From contig CAMHMG010000006.1 in the NCBI GenBank assembly GCA_946186175.1, positions 1-27,313 of the forward strand: a stretch of 27,313 bases of DNA, given 5' to 3'. Under the pieces are notes generated by a model. The model was not told the origin of the DNA and did not search any database. It saw nothing but the letters and a program-made list of their open reading frames with translations. Of the stretch, positions 8,737-17,024 are shown piece by piece. Both the position numbers and the translations under genes were made by a program. Position 1 is the stretch's first letter. The number at the start of each line of letters is the position of its first letter. This DNA comes from an uncultured Clostridia bacterium (lineage in GTDB: Bacteria; Bacillota; Clostridia; Lachnospirales; Lachnospiraceae).

Positions 8737-9954
8737 ATGGGTTATGAACAGCTGATTATCGACTTTACTGCTGACAAGGTCGGGGAAATAATTGTCACAG
8801 ATAGAAAAGGTCAAATCCTTTATAGAAACTATGCTGAAGTGTTCACTGATGAGCAATGGATGTCTTGGAGCTCATTTAATCTTGATATGGTGAATATGAG
8901 TGTTGGAGAAAGATGGGAAATATCAGACAGGCGTCAGGGTAGTTCATATTCGGTATATTCAGAACCGATAACATCAGAAGATAATGATTATGTACTTCAT
9001 CATATTTACAATACCAGTGAATATGCTAATCTTCTTCGTGATGTTTCCAGGTATTCGAAAGATTGGAAAGAATTAAGTTCATTTCAGGGAGAGATACTGC
9101 AGCACCTTTCTTCAAAGTATATGGATTGTCTGCCTATAGTACTTAAGGCATTCAAACTGTCTGCAGCAGCTCTTTATATTGGTCGCGAAAGATTTGTTGA
9201 AAAATATATAATTGATAAAGACGACAAAGAGATAGTATCAACAAGAATTGATGATAGAAGTCCGTTTGATGTCAATATGGAAGACAATATCAAATTTATG
9301 GGTGATGAAAGACTTTGGAAATGCTTTCTTAATGATTCTACTGTTAACGGAGTATCATATGCTTTATTCATTTATTCAGAGAATAATGTTAATGAGGAAG
9401 CTTGGAGGATGTACTACAATGTACTCCGCCTTTTCCTTGAGAATTCAATTTTGAGAGAGAAGATCATTTATGAAAGTGAGCACGACCAGCTGACCGGCTT
9501 ATCTAATAAGGGTAAGTATCTTTCAATGTTGGATGGATTTTTCCCCAAACAAGAGAGTATCGCTATATATAATATGGATGTCAATTATCTTAAGAGGGTT
9601 AATGATACTTTAGGACATGAGGCAGGAGATGCGCTTATTGTTAAGTCAGCTAAGAGTATTCTTGCTGTTGAAAGAAACAATGTCCGAGGATTCCGTATGG
9701 GTGGAGATGAGTTCATGCTTATTGCATGGGATATAACCGAGGAAGAAGCGAACATCTTGCTTGATGAATGGAGAAAAGCTCTTGATAAGTTGAATGAAGA
9801 AGATAAGACGCTTGAATGTGTTATTGCCTGTGGGCTTGCTTATGGGCAAAAGGAATATAATTTAAGTGAGCTCTTAAAACTTGCGGATGAACGCATGTAT
9901 GAGAATAAAGTAGCAATTAAAATATCTCGTGGGGATGACCCTGATGCGAGATGA
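8737..9954 (+). CDS. Cytoplasmic GGDEF diguanylate cyclase with PAS/GAF-like sensor region
   Basis: ATG 8737 is chosen because AAGGGGG lies 6 nt upstream; the open frame extends to TTG 8710 without a good ribosome site. The protein has 405 aa and no membrane segment. The first 250 or so residues look like one or two small sensor folds: a PAS-like start (IIVTDRKGQILYRN) and a GAF-like middle. A C-terminal GGDEF domain (about 255-400) follows, opening with the usual DQLTGLSNKGKY. The active motif GGDEF is intact at 322-326, so cyclic di-GMP synthesis is expected. The inhibitory RxxD site five residues upstream reads R-N-N-V, lacking the Asp, so product inhibition is probably absent. It is the first gene after a strong promoter and precedes the STAS gene by 17 nt. 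The HD-GYP protein at 21514 may be its antagonist. Confidence 0.88.
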   Translation: MGYEQLIIDFTADKVGEIIVTDRKGQILYRNYAEVFTDEQWMSWSSFNLDMVNMSVGERWEISDRRQGSSYSVYSEPITSEDNDYVLHHIYNTSEYANLLRDVSRYSKDWKELSSFQGEILQHLSSKYMDCLPIVLKAFKLSAAALYIGRERFVEKYIIDKDDKEIVSTRIDDRSPFDVNMEDNIKFMGDERLWKCFLNDSTVNGVSYALFIYSENNVNEEAWRMYYNVLRLFLENSILREKIIYESEHDQLTGLSNKGKYLSMLDGFFPKQESIAIYNMDVNYLKRVNDTLGHEAGDALIVKSAKSILAVERNNVRGFRMGGDEFMLIAWDITEEEANILLDEWRKALDKLNEEDKTLECVIACGLAYGQKEYNLSELLKLADERMYENKVAIKISRGDDPDAR

Positions 9955-9971
9955 TATTTAGGAGGTATATT

Positions 9972-10271
9972 ATGAATATTCAAAAGAACAGAGAAGCAGA
10001 CACATTAAATGTTGCAATCGAGGGAAGGCTTGATACGACAACTGCGCCTCAGTTAGAGGAAGAACTTAAGACAAGTATTGATGGAGTTAAAGAGCTTATA
10101 TTTGATCTTGACAAGCTTGCATACGTTTCTTCTGCCGGACTGCGTGTTCTTCTTTCAGCACAGAAGATAATGAATAAACAGGGTTCAATGGTAATCCGAA
10201 ATGCCAATGAAGAAGTTATGGAGATTTTTGAGGTGACAGGTTTTATCGATATTTTGAATATTGAGGAATAG
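9972..10271 (+). CDS. STAS-domain anti-anti-sigma-type protein
   Basis: ATG 9972 has an excellent AGGAGGT at 9960-9966, better than the upstream in-frame ATG 9951, which overlaps the GGDEF gene. The 99-aa product is a single STAS domain of the SpoIIAA/RsbV type: an N-terminal beta-rich part with EGRLDTTTAPQLEEEL, then the phospho-loop V-S-S-A-G-L-R-V-L-L, where Ser54 aligns with the phosphoserine of SpoIIAA. In partner switching such a protein binds and titrates an RsbW-type kinase when dephosphorylated, and a PP2C phosphatase reactivates it. Both partners are encoded downstream in the same operon (14531-16412), with NRPS 2 inserted between. It ends 3 nt before the NRPS 2 start, so the two are probably translationally coupled. 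Confidence 0.9.
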   Translation: MNIQKNREADTLNVAIEGRLDTTTAPQLEEELKTSIDGVKELIFDLDKLAYVSSAGLRVLLSAQKIMNKQGSMVIRNANEEVMEIFEVTGFIDILNIEE

Positions 10272-10274
10272 AAT

Positions 10275-13200
10275 ATGACTAGTGGTAAGATTGAGTTTAA
10301 TTTGTCGAGAGAAGCTATATTAATGAATGATCTGGCTTTTCCCGATACAGCCATAAATACAGTGGGATTTAGATTGGATCTTGTCAAATGTGATGCTGAT
10401 ACATTGATGAGTGCATTAGAGCGAGTTATTGCCAAGACTGATCTTTTCCACTATAAGTTTTGTGAAGAGAATGGTGTTAGATATATGGTCTCTGATGAGG
10501 CCGGGCTTTCTCATGTTACAAAACACCAGGTCATGACAATTGATGATGTTGATGAGGTGTGGGAGAATGAAATAGTCACACCTTGTGAGTATTTGTCATG
10601 GAAAGCAGAAGTATTTGGGTTTATAGACGGCGGAAGTGCAATGATCATGTTGTTTCATCATACACTTGTTGACGGCTATACAGGTATGCAGCTTGCACAG
10701 CTGGTATTAAATGAAATTGATGGCATAGATACTGATGAAGCTGTTATCAATTATTCCGGAACGATAAGCGATAGTGACAACCCTCTTACAAAAGAAGAGT
10801 TAGAGGCTCACAAGACGTTTTGGCTTAATTATTTTGAGGGATTTGAAGCGGAGTCTTCATTTCTTGGAGGGGATGCAGATACATGTGATAGAAATCGTAT
10901 GTGTTTTCGTATTTCGGACGAGCTTAACGAGAAGCTTCTTGCGTTTGAGAAGGAGAACGGTGTTAAGGACTCGGCTGTTTTTGGTGCAGCATTCTCTATA
11001 TGGTTATCTCGTGCGGGAAGAACCAAGGATGCTGTTTTTCTGATGCCCAGACTTAATCGAGACACTAAGGAATTGCTTTCTGTAGTGGGATGTCGCACCC
11101 TTCTTGTACCTGTCAGAAATACTATTGATGGTGAGGATTCATTTATTGATCTTTGCAGACAGTCCGCGGATAGTGCTAAAAAAGCGTCAGCACATAAACA
11201 ATACGGTATGAAGAAAATACTCGAAGATCTTCAGGCAAGCGGAATGGTTGGCGGTGTACTGTCGGAGTATGTGCTTAACTGTACTCATGTGGGCAGGTTA
11301 CATTCTAACCACCCTTATGAGATATATGAAAGTATGGCCGGTGGAATGAACAATCACCTCACTGTATGTGTTCAGAGATATTCGGATCGTATTGATATTA
11401 CATATGATGCCCGTGTGGGAATCTATGATGATAAGGCTGTAAGTCGTTTCCATGAGGCACTTATCGCCATAATCAAGCAGGGTATAGTAGATAATAAGAA
11501 GATTGATGATATATTAGTTGTTGGAGAGGAAGAATGCGAAGAGCTTCTCAATATGAAGGGTAAGGAATATGAGATAGATGATACTGCTACCATTCCATCT
11601 CTGTTAAGAGATTCTGTAAAAAGATATGGTGACAGACCGGCTCTCTATGCCGGTGAGAGATCATTTACCTATAATGAACTTGACAGAGTGTCTAACAGGA
11701 TTGCGCATGGTTTGATAGATATTGGAGTCTATCAGGGCGAACCTGTCCTTTATATGCTTAAAAGGGATTATAGATTGATACCTGCCATGTTTGGTATTTC
11801 AAAGTCCGGGGCAGCATTTATTCCAATTGATCCTGCATATCCGCAGAAACGAATAGATTATATTATCAGTGATAGCGGCGCTAAGAAAATGATCGTTAGT
11901 GATGAGACTAAGCCTGATAAGGAAGATTATGAAATCGAACTTATCAATATAGATGAGTTGCTGGATAATGATAACGACAGTGATCCTGAACTTGATATTT
12001 CTCAACAACAGATGGCATACAGTATTTATACTTCCGGAACTACAGGTAATCCTAAGGGTGTTATGCTTTCTCACAGAGGAATTGTTAATTTTACGAATCC
12101 GGATAATAACCCATTCAACAGAGACATTGTTAAAAATGGAAAAGGTATTGTGGCTATTGGTTCAGTGTGCTTTGATATTTCACTTTCAGAGATGTTATTG
12201 ACATTGTATAATGGTTCATTTATCGAGTTTGCACCTGAGGATTCTCTGGCTGATCCCAGGGAATTATCAATACTTATTGAGAAACACAAGGCAAATCTTC
12301 TTCATTGTACGCCTTCGAGAATTTTGGCTTATTTAAGAAATGAGTCCTTTAAGAAAGCGCTTGGCAATGTTGATGCGATATTATCAGCAGGAGAGTCACT
12401 GCCCGGAACGTTAGTGACCGAGCTTAAGGAAAATTACGGTATACGTATATATAACGGATACGGTCCAACTGAAACAACAATCGGTGCTACAGTTGCAGAG
12501 GCAGGCGATGATGTATCTATTGGATGTCCGATTGCCAATACCGGAATACTGTTGTTAGATGATAAAAATAGACTTATGCCTTACGGAACGCTTGGAGAGA
12601 TATGTATTTATGGAATGGGTGTCGGTATAGGCTACCATAATCTGGCTAAAGAAACCAATAATAAATTTGTTAATATATATGGAAGACGAGTGTATCGTTC
12701 CGGAGATATTGGCAGATTTTTACCGGATGGCAGAATTGAATATCATGGTCGTAATGATTTTCAGGTTAAGATTAGAGGTCTTAGGATAGAATTGTCAGAG
12801 ATAGAAAACTGCATGTTATCTTATGACGGAGTAAGTGCAGCATGTGCAAAAGTCAGAAGAATACAGGGCAGAGAGCATTTAGTCGGATTTTATACCGTAA
12901 GCCCCGGACAAACAGTGGTGCCTGAGAAATTGACAAAGTATCTTCGTGAACACCTTACGTTGTATATGGTACCGGATATTCTTAAGGAGATTGATGATAT
13001 TCCAAGGACTCCCGGAGGTAAGGTTGATCTCAAGCAGTTAGAACAGATACCAGTCAATTATGTGTCTTCCTACAGAGAGCCGGAAAATGAGTATCAGAAG
13101 ATTGTATGTGAAGTTTTTGAAAAGGTATTAGAATTAGAGAAGGTTGGTATAGACGATAACTTCTTTGAGATAGGTGGCGATTCCCTTCATACTGCAGATC

Positions 13201-14531
13201 TTATTCATGAGATTGGAGAAAAATTGACCGAAGTTAATCTTAAGTTCGGTGATATATTCAAATATCCAACACCTGAATTGTTATCTCAGTATCTGTATAG
13301 AGTTATGGCTGAGGTTGAAGAGACCACAGATAAGGAACGTAAGTATGAGAAGATAGTTTATGACGATATTGACAAATTATTATTGGGCAATGTTATTACA
13401 GCAAAGGAAGAGGTTGTAGAGAGTCGTAAGCTGGGAAATGTTCTTCTTACCGGTGCTACAGGTTTTTTGGGATTGCATATCCTTATGGAGATATTAAAAG
13501 AACCCGATTCGTATGACAATATTTTTTGTCTGATAAGACCTACTAAGCGGCTTAGTCCTGAAAAGAGGCTTAAGAATCTCCTATTCTATTTTGAAAATGA
13601 GAGTTTTGCAGAGCTGATCGGCAAAAAGATATTTGCCGTTTCGGGCGATATCTCAAAGCCCTTAATATTTGACGATCCTTTGGATGTTTCTTTTAATACT
13701 GTAATCAACTGTGCTGCTGATGTTTCGCATTTTGCTTATGATGATAAGCTTGACAGGATTAATACAGGAGGCGTCAGAAACCTGTTAGGCCAGTGTAAAA
13801 AAGACTCAATGTTTATTCAGATATCAACGATCAGTGTAGGAGGTATATATAAGAGAGGGAGTAAGCCTCTTACCTTGACCGAGCAGAAGTTATATATTGG
13901 ACAGGAGATTGACAATCAATATATGCTTTCTAAGTTTATGGCAGAATATGAAGCGCTCAATGCAATGGCAAAACATTCCGTTAATACAAAGATCATGCGT
14001 ATTGGTAATCTTCAGGGAAGGCTTTCGGATGGCGAGTTCCAGCTCAACAAGAATACTAATGCATTCACAAGGCAAATCTCATCTTATATACGTATAGGCA
14101 AGGTGCCGGAGAGTATATATAAGGCAAGCGTTAATTTCTCACCTGTTGATGAGGTTGCCAGGATGATAGTTCATCTTACTATGCTTTCTGAGAAGTATTC
14201 GGTATTTCATGTATCACCTGATGAGGAGGTTTCATTTAAGCAGCTGTTTGATGCAGCAGCAGGAATTGGACACAGTGTGGAGGTTGTATCTGATGATGAG
14301 TTTGAAAAGCTTATTCAGGAGTTGATTAAGGATAAAGCGGGCAGAAAGCTTGCAGAAGGTATTCTTGCAGAGAGACCGGATATAGATTATAGATTTACTG
14401 ATGTTTCACAACAGTTTACAAGTACTCTTATTGATAAGCTGGATCTTAAGTGGGGTAAGATTACGGATGAATATCTTGATAATTATCTTAGAGTATTAGA
14501 TGAATTTGGAATGTTCGAAGGAGGGGTATAA
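10275..14531 (+). CDS. One-module NRPS, C-A-PCP-thioester reductase
   Basis: The 1418-aa product starts 3 nt after the STAS stop, using GAGGAA at 10263-10268. Domains seen: condensation (about 1-430, HHTLVDG at 128-134); adenylation (about 435-915, YTSGTTGNPKG at 585-595, YGPTETT, YRSGD, GGK); carrier (about 930-1010, FFEIGGDSL, phosphopantetheine Ser970); C-terminal NAD(P)H thioester reductase (about 1055-1418, GATGFLG at 1060-1066, STIS, and Y1216-MLS-K1220). The reductase should release the bound chain as an aldehyde, or an alcohol after a second reduction; gut Clostridia are known to make peptide aldehydes with reductase-ending NRPSs. Pocket residues by GrsA alignment are D I S H L A G I G K, which matches no code I know, so no substrate is proposed. 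Its leading C domain needs a donor that may come from NRPS 1 or from an acyl thioester. Its stop overlaps the next start (TAATG). Confidence 0.93.
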   Translation: MTSGKIEFNLSREAILMNDLAFPDTAINTVGFRLDLVKCDADTLMSALERVIAKTDLFHYKFCEENGVRYMVSDEAGLSHVTKHQVMTIDDVDEVWENEIVTPCEYLSWKAEVFGFIDGGSAMIMLFHHTLVDGYTGMQLAQLVLNEIDGIDTDEAVINYSGTISDSDNPLTKEELEAHKTFWLNYFEGFEAESSFLGGDADTCDRNRMCFRISDELNEKLLAFEKENGVKDSAVFGAAFSIWLSRAGRTKDAVFLMPRLNRDTKELLSVVGCRTLLVPVRNTIDGEDSFIDLCRQSADSAKKASAHKQYGMKKILEDLQASGMVGGVLSEYVLNCTHVGRLHSNHPYEIYESMAGGMNNHLTVCVQRYSDRIDITYDARVGIYDDKAVSRFHEALIAIIKQGIVDNKKIDDILVVGEEECEELLNMKGKEYEIDDTATIPSLLRDSVKRYGDRPALYAGERSFTYNELDRVSNRIAHGLIDIGVYQGEPVLYMLKRDYRLIPAMFGISKSGAAFIPIDPAYPQKRIDYIISDSGAKKMIVSDETKPDKEDYEIELINIDELLDNDNDSDPELDISQQQMAYSIYTSGTTGNPKGVMLSHRGIVNFTNPDNNPFNRDIVKNGKGIVAIGSVCFDISLSEMLLTLYNGSFIEFAPEDSLADPRELSILIEKHKANLLHCTPSRILAYLRNESFKKALGNVDAILSAGESLPGTLVTELKENYGIRIYNGYGPTETTIGATVAEAGDDVSIGCPIANTGILLLDDKNRLMPYGTLGEICIYGMGVGIGYHNLAKETNNKFVNIYGRRVYRSGDIGRFLPDGRIEYHGRNDFQVKIRGLRIELSEIENCMLSYDGVSAACAKVRRIQGREHLVGFYTVSPGQTVVPEKLTKYLREHLTLYMVPDILKEIDDIPRTPGGKVDLKQLEQIPVNYVSSYREPENEYQKIVCEVFEKVLELEKVGIDDNFFEIGGDSLHTADLIHEIGEKLTEVNLKFGDIFKYPTPELLSQYLYRVMAEVEETTDKERKYEKIVYDDIDKLLLGNVITAKEEVVESRKLGNVLLTGATGFLGLHILMEILKEPDSYDNIFCLIRPTKRLSPEKRLKNLLFYFENESFAELIGKKIFAVSGDISKPLIFDDPLDVSFNTVINCAADVSHFAYDDKLDRINTGGVRNLLGQCKKDSMFIQISTISVGGIYKRGSKPLTLTEQKLYIGQEIDNQYMLSKFMAEYEALNAMAKHSVNTKIMRIGNLQGRLSDGEFQLNKNTNAFTRQISSYIRIGKVPESIYKASVNFSPVDEVARMIVHLTMLSEKYSVFHVSPDEEVSFKQLFDAAAGIGHSVEVVSDDEFEKLIQELIKDKAGRKLAEGILAERPDIDYRFTDVSQQFTSTLIDKLDLKWGKITDEYLDNYLRVLDEFGMFEGGV

Positions 14532-16000
14532 TGAGCAATGTGATCTATTTAATGTGGTCAATGGCATCAGTCATTAATTTTATATTCAGTGTAATATTGG
14601 CAAATATGACATTGACTCGTAAGTATAAGAAAGGGAAAATGTTTGCTAACTGGATATTTGCTACAATAATTGATTATCTGGCAGTACTTATCAGTTATAA
14701 GCTTAATATCTACAATGATGTCATGTCTGCGATAGGACAATGCGTGATTCTTTGTATAGCATTATGTATTATGTACACAGAAACACCGGAGAATAAGATA
14801 TTTACCGGTCTTACTATGCCGCTTATTGCCTGCGTGGCAACATTCCTATTCTGTGGAACAGCCGACACCATTCTTGGTGCAAAGATGAATCTTTTTGATC
14901 GGATACTTGGTCCATATACTGTGGGCAATATTTTGCTTTTCTCAGGACTTAAAGTAATTGTATTCTTTATTATTGGAATTCTTTATAATTTCCTTCTCAA
15001 AAAGCAAATGAAGGAAATACTTGCATTTGCTGAAGGACAGATGAAGAATTATCTTGTGGCACCGGCGATTTCAATTGTTGGTTTCTTCGTTATCAATCTG
15101 GTAACTAATGCTACAGGGATTGTTCCTACAAGTACTTTTTTTCTTCCACTCTATTTGACAATATGTTTGATATTTATCGTTGAATACGTTCAGATTTTCT
15201 CTTCAATAAGATGGACAGTTGAGGCTAAGAAGGCAGAACAGGAAAAGGAGAGAATAGGTGCAGAGTTAAATGTCGCTACACAGATCCAGGCAGATATGCT
15301 TCCAAGAATATTTCCTGCATTTCCTGAACGTAATGAATTCGATCTTCATGCGTCAATGGATCCGGCAAAAGAGGTTGGAGGAGATTTTTATGATTTCTTC
15401 CTTATTGATGATGATCATATTGGTCTTGTTATGGCTGATGTATCCGGTAAAGGAGTACCGGCAGCTCTCTTTATGGTGATCGCAAAGACACTTATCAAGA
15501 ATCAGGCACAGCTCGGAGGTTCACCGGCAGAGGTACTTGCTTATGCTAATGATCAGTTGTGTGAGGGTAACGATGCAGAGCTTTTTGTTACAGTGTGGCT
15601 TGGGATTATTGAGATTTCAACGGGTAAAGGTATGGCAGCAAATGCAGGTCATGAGCATCCGGTTATTCGTCGCGCCGGTGGCGAATATGAACTGGTAAAG
15701 TATCGTCATTCGCCTGCAGTAGCAACACTTGAGGGAATTAAGTTTAAAGAGCATGAGTTTGAGCTGAAGCCGGGTGACAGCCTGTTTGTATATACAGACG
15801 GTGTGCCTGAGGCAACTAATTTTAATGATGAGATGTTTGGTACAGATCGAATGCTGGCGGCTCTTAACAGAAACCTTAATGCAACTCCGAAGGAAGCATT
15901 AAAGACGGTTAAAGATGATATTTCAGAATTTGTTGGTGAGGCACCACAGTTCGATGATATCACAATGTTAGGATTTTCGTATTTTGGTAATAGGGGGTGA
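14531..16000 (+). CDS. Membrane PP2C/SpoIIE-type serine phosphatase (RsbU-like)
   Basis: The start overlaps the NRPS 2 stop (TAATG) and has GGAGGGG just upstream. The 489-aa protein has a hydrophobic N-terminal half (about 1-225, six to eight membrane segments, no recognised sensor fold), a short Glu/Lys-rich helical linker (about 228-250), and a C-terminal SpoIIE/PP2C phosphatase. The metal-binding motifs are present: VGGDFYDFF (Asp285), MADVSGKGVPAAL, NAGHEHP, YTDGVPEA and FDDITML. The family dephosphorylates STAS anti-anti-sigma proteins, so the likely substrate is the STAS protein at 9972. The large membrane domain suggests it reports an envelope or export signal. The kinase-type partner follows 4 nt downstream. 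Catalytic function is well supported, but the signal sensed is unknown. Confidence 0.9.
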   Translation: MSNVIYLMWSMASVINFIFSVILANMTLTRKYKKGKMFANWIFATIIDYLAVLISYKLNIYNDVMSAIGQCVILCIALCIMYTETPENKIFTGLTMPLIACVATFLFCGTADTILGAKMNLFDRILGPYTVGNILLFSGLKVIVFFIIGILYNFLLKKQMKEILAFAEGQMKNYLVAPAISIVGFFVINLVTNATGIVPTSTFFLPLYLTICLIFIVEYVQIFSSIRWTVEAKKAEQEKERIGAELNVATQIQADMLPRIFPAFPERNEFDLHASMDPAKEVGGDFYDFFLIDDDHIGLVMADVSGKGVPAALFMVIAKTLIKNQAQLGGSPAEVLAYANDQLCEGNDAELFVTVWLGIIEISTGKGMAANAGHEHPVIRRAGGEYELVKYRHSPAVATLEGIKFKEHEFELKPGDSLFVYTDGVPEATNFNDEMFGTDRMLAALNRNLNATPKEALKTVKDDISEFVGEAPQFDDITMLGFSYFGNRG

Positions 16001-16004
16001 GAGG

Positions 16005-16412
16005 ATGAAGGAGTTAAATATTGAAGCTGCGATTGAAAATTTAGAAAATGTAATAGCATTTGTGGATGAACAGATAGAACCGCTTAATTGTTCTATTAAG
16101 GTTCAGACTCAGATTGATATTGCCGTGGAAGAGCTGTTTGTTAATATTGCTCATTACGCATATGATCCGGTTACGGGTCCTGCAACAGTCAGGGTAGAGG
16201 TTGATCAGAATCCACCTGCGGTTACTATTACATTTATTGATAATGGGGTTCCATATGATCCTCTCGCAAAAGAAGATCCGGATATTACTCTTTCTGCAGA
16301 TGATCGTGAAATTGGAGGACTTGGTATATTCATGGTAAAGAAGAGTATGGATAGCATTGAATATGAGTATAAGGATGGACAGAATATTTTACGGATAAGA
16401 AAACTTATATAA
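16005..16412 (+). CDS. RsbW/SpoIIAB-type ATP-binding anti-sigma kinase
   Basis: ATG 16005 has AGGGGGTGAGAGG directly upstream; the frame extends to 15984 but only inside the phosphatase gene. The 135-aa product is a stand-alone HATPase_c_2 (GHKL) domain: an N-box with Glu and Asn (IAVEELFVNIAHYAY), a G1 box (DNGVPYDP) and a G2 box (GGLGIFMVKK). This is the kinase/anti-sigma partner of STAS proteins in SpoIIAB/RsbW systems. With the STAS protein (9972) and PP2C phosphatase (14531) it forms a complete partner-switching set. No sigma factor gene is seen in the window, so the final target is either encoded elsewhere or is not a sigma factor. It ends 15 nt before the precursor peptide gene. Confidence 0.88.
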   Translation: MKELNIEAAIENLENVIAFVDEQIEPLNCSIKVQTQIDIAVEELFVNIAHYAYDPVTGPATVRVEVDQNPPAVTITFIDNGVPYDPLAKEDPDITLSADDREIGGLGIFMVKKSMDSIEYEYKDGQNILRIRKLI

Positions 16413-16427
16413 AGAAGGGGTGTTGCT

Positions 16428-16748
16428 ATGAAAACCGTAGAAGAACTATTTCATGAGATTAATGAATCAGAGGAGTTATTAAAAGAGATAAATGGATTAA
16501 AGAATAAGACGGAATTTGAATCATTTATCAGCAAGTATGATTGTGAAACTACAGCAGATGAGATAATTGAGCTTATTAAGTCTATCAATGACTCGTCCTA
16601 CGAGGGAGAGTTAGAAGATGAGGCTGTAGAAGATGTTGCCGGCGGAAGATTTCAATATGCATATAATACAAAAAAGAGCGGTAGTGTAAAAAAGGCGTAT
16701 ATAAAGAAAAAGACTAAAGCTTATGATTCTATTTCTAGATTTTGTTAA
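16428..16748 (+). CDS. Nif11-type double-glycine precursor peptide (106 aa)
   Basis: ATG 16428 follows GAAGGGG. Residues 1-55 look like a Nif11/NHLP leader: an amphipathic helix (VEELFHEINESEELLKEI), a second helix, and TTADEIIELI. An acidic stretch ends in V-A-G-G (70-73), the expected cut site for the C39 peptidase of the exporter at 17025. The predicted core (74-106, 33 aa) is strongly basic and Tyr-rich, starts RFQYAYN, contains KKKTK (93-97) and ends SISRFC, with one Cys at the very C-terminus. No lanthionine, YcaO, radical SAM or nitrile-hydratase-type enzyme is encoded nearby. The core may therefore be exported unmodified, joined through its Cys, or altered by the NRPS modules. It sits directly upstream of the adaptor and both exporters, the usual place for their substrate. 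Confidence 0.85.
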   Translation: MKTVEELFHEINESEELLKEINGLKNKTEFESFISKYDCETTADEIIELIKSINDSSYEGELEDEAVEDVAGGRFQYAYNTKKSGSVKKAYIKKKTKAYDSISRFC

Positions 16749-16789
16749 ATATCAAACGGAAAAAGATATAGTATAGAGGAATTGATATT
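16748..16789 (+). promoter_or_regulatory. Inverted repeat enclosing the ribosome site of the mini-adaptor gene
   Basis: AATATCAA (16748-16755) and TTGATATT (16782-16789) are perfect 8-bp complements. The ribosome site AGAGGA (16775-16780) lies in the loop, and the start codon (16790) immediately follows the second arm. Such a weak AU-rich fold could modulate translation of the export genes relative to the peptide gene. The stem is short, so this is tentative. Confidence 0.35.
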
Positions 16790-17014
16790 ATGGACAATGG
16801 TATTTTTAGACAAAAAAGTATAGATAAGGTTTCTTCTCCCGAAAAGTTAGATGACTATATTAAGGTGACAACTCCTAGTGTATGGTTAACACTTGCAGCT
16901 ATTGTTATCCTGCTTATAGGAGCTTTAGTATGGGGCGTAACAGGAGAACTTACGATACATAATGACGACGGAACAACAGAAACAGTTGCTCCGATTACCT
17001 TTATTATGAATTGA
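16790..17014 (+). CDS. Miniature NHLP-type secretion adaptor (74 aa, N-terminal segment only)
   Basis: ATG 16790 follows AGAGGA by 9 nt. The sequence IFRQKSIDKVSSPEKLDDYIKVTTPSVWL plus one membrane segment (about 32-51) closely resembles, from family knowledge, the N-terminal part of HlyD-like 'NHLP bacteriocin system secretion' proteins. Those continue for some 200 residues with biotinyl-lipoyl and barrel domains. Here only about 23 residues follow the membrane segment, and the frame ends in a clean TGA 10 nt before the exporter gene. There is no sign of a frameshift remnant downstream. It may be a genuine minimal adaptor or exporter subunit, suitable for a Gram-positive cell with no outer membrane to cross. 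Its position between precursor and exporters supports a role in export. Confidence 0.75.
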   Translation: MDNGIFRQKSIDKVSSPEKLDDYIKVTTPSVWLTLAAIVILLIGALVWGVTGELTIHNDDGTTETVAPITFIMN

Positions 17015-17024
17015 GGTATGGTGA

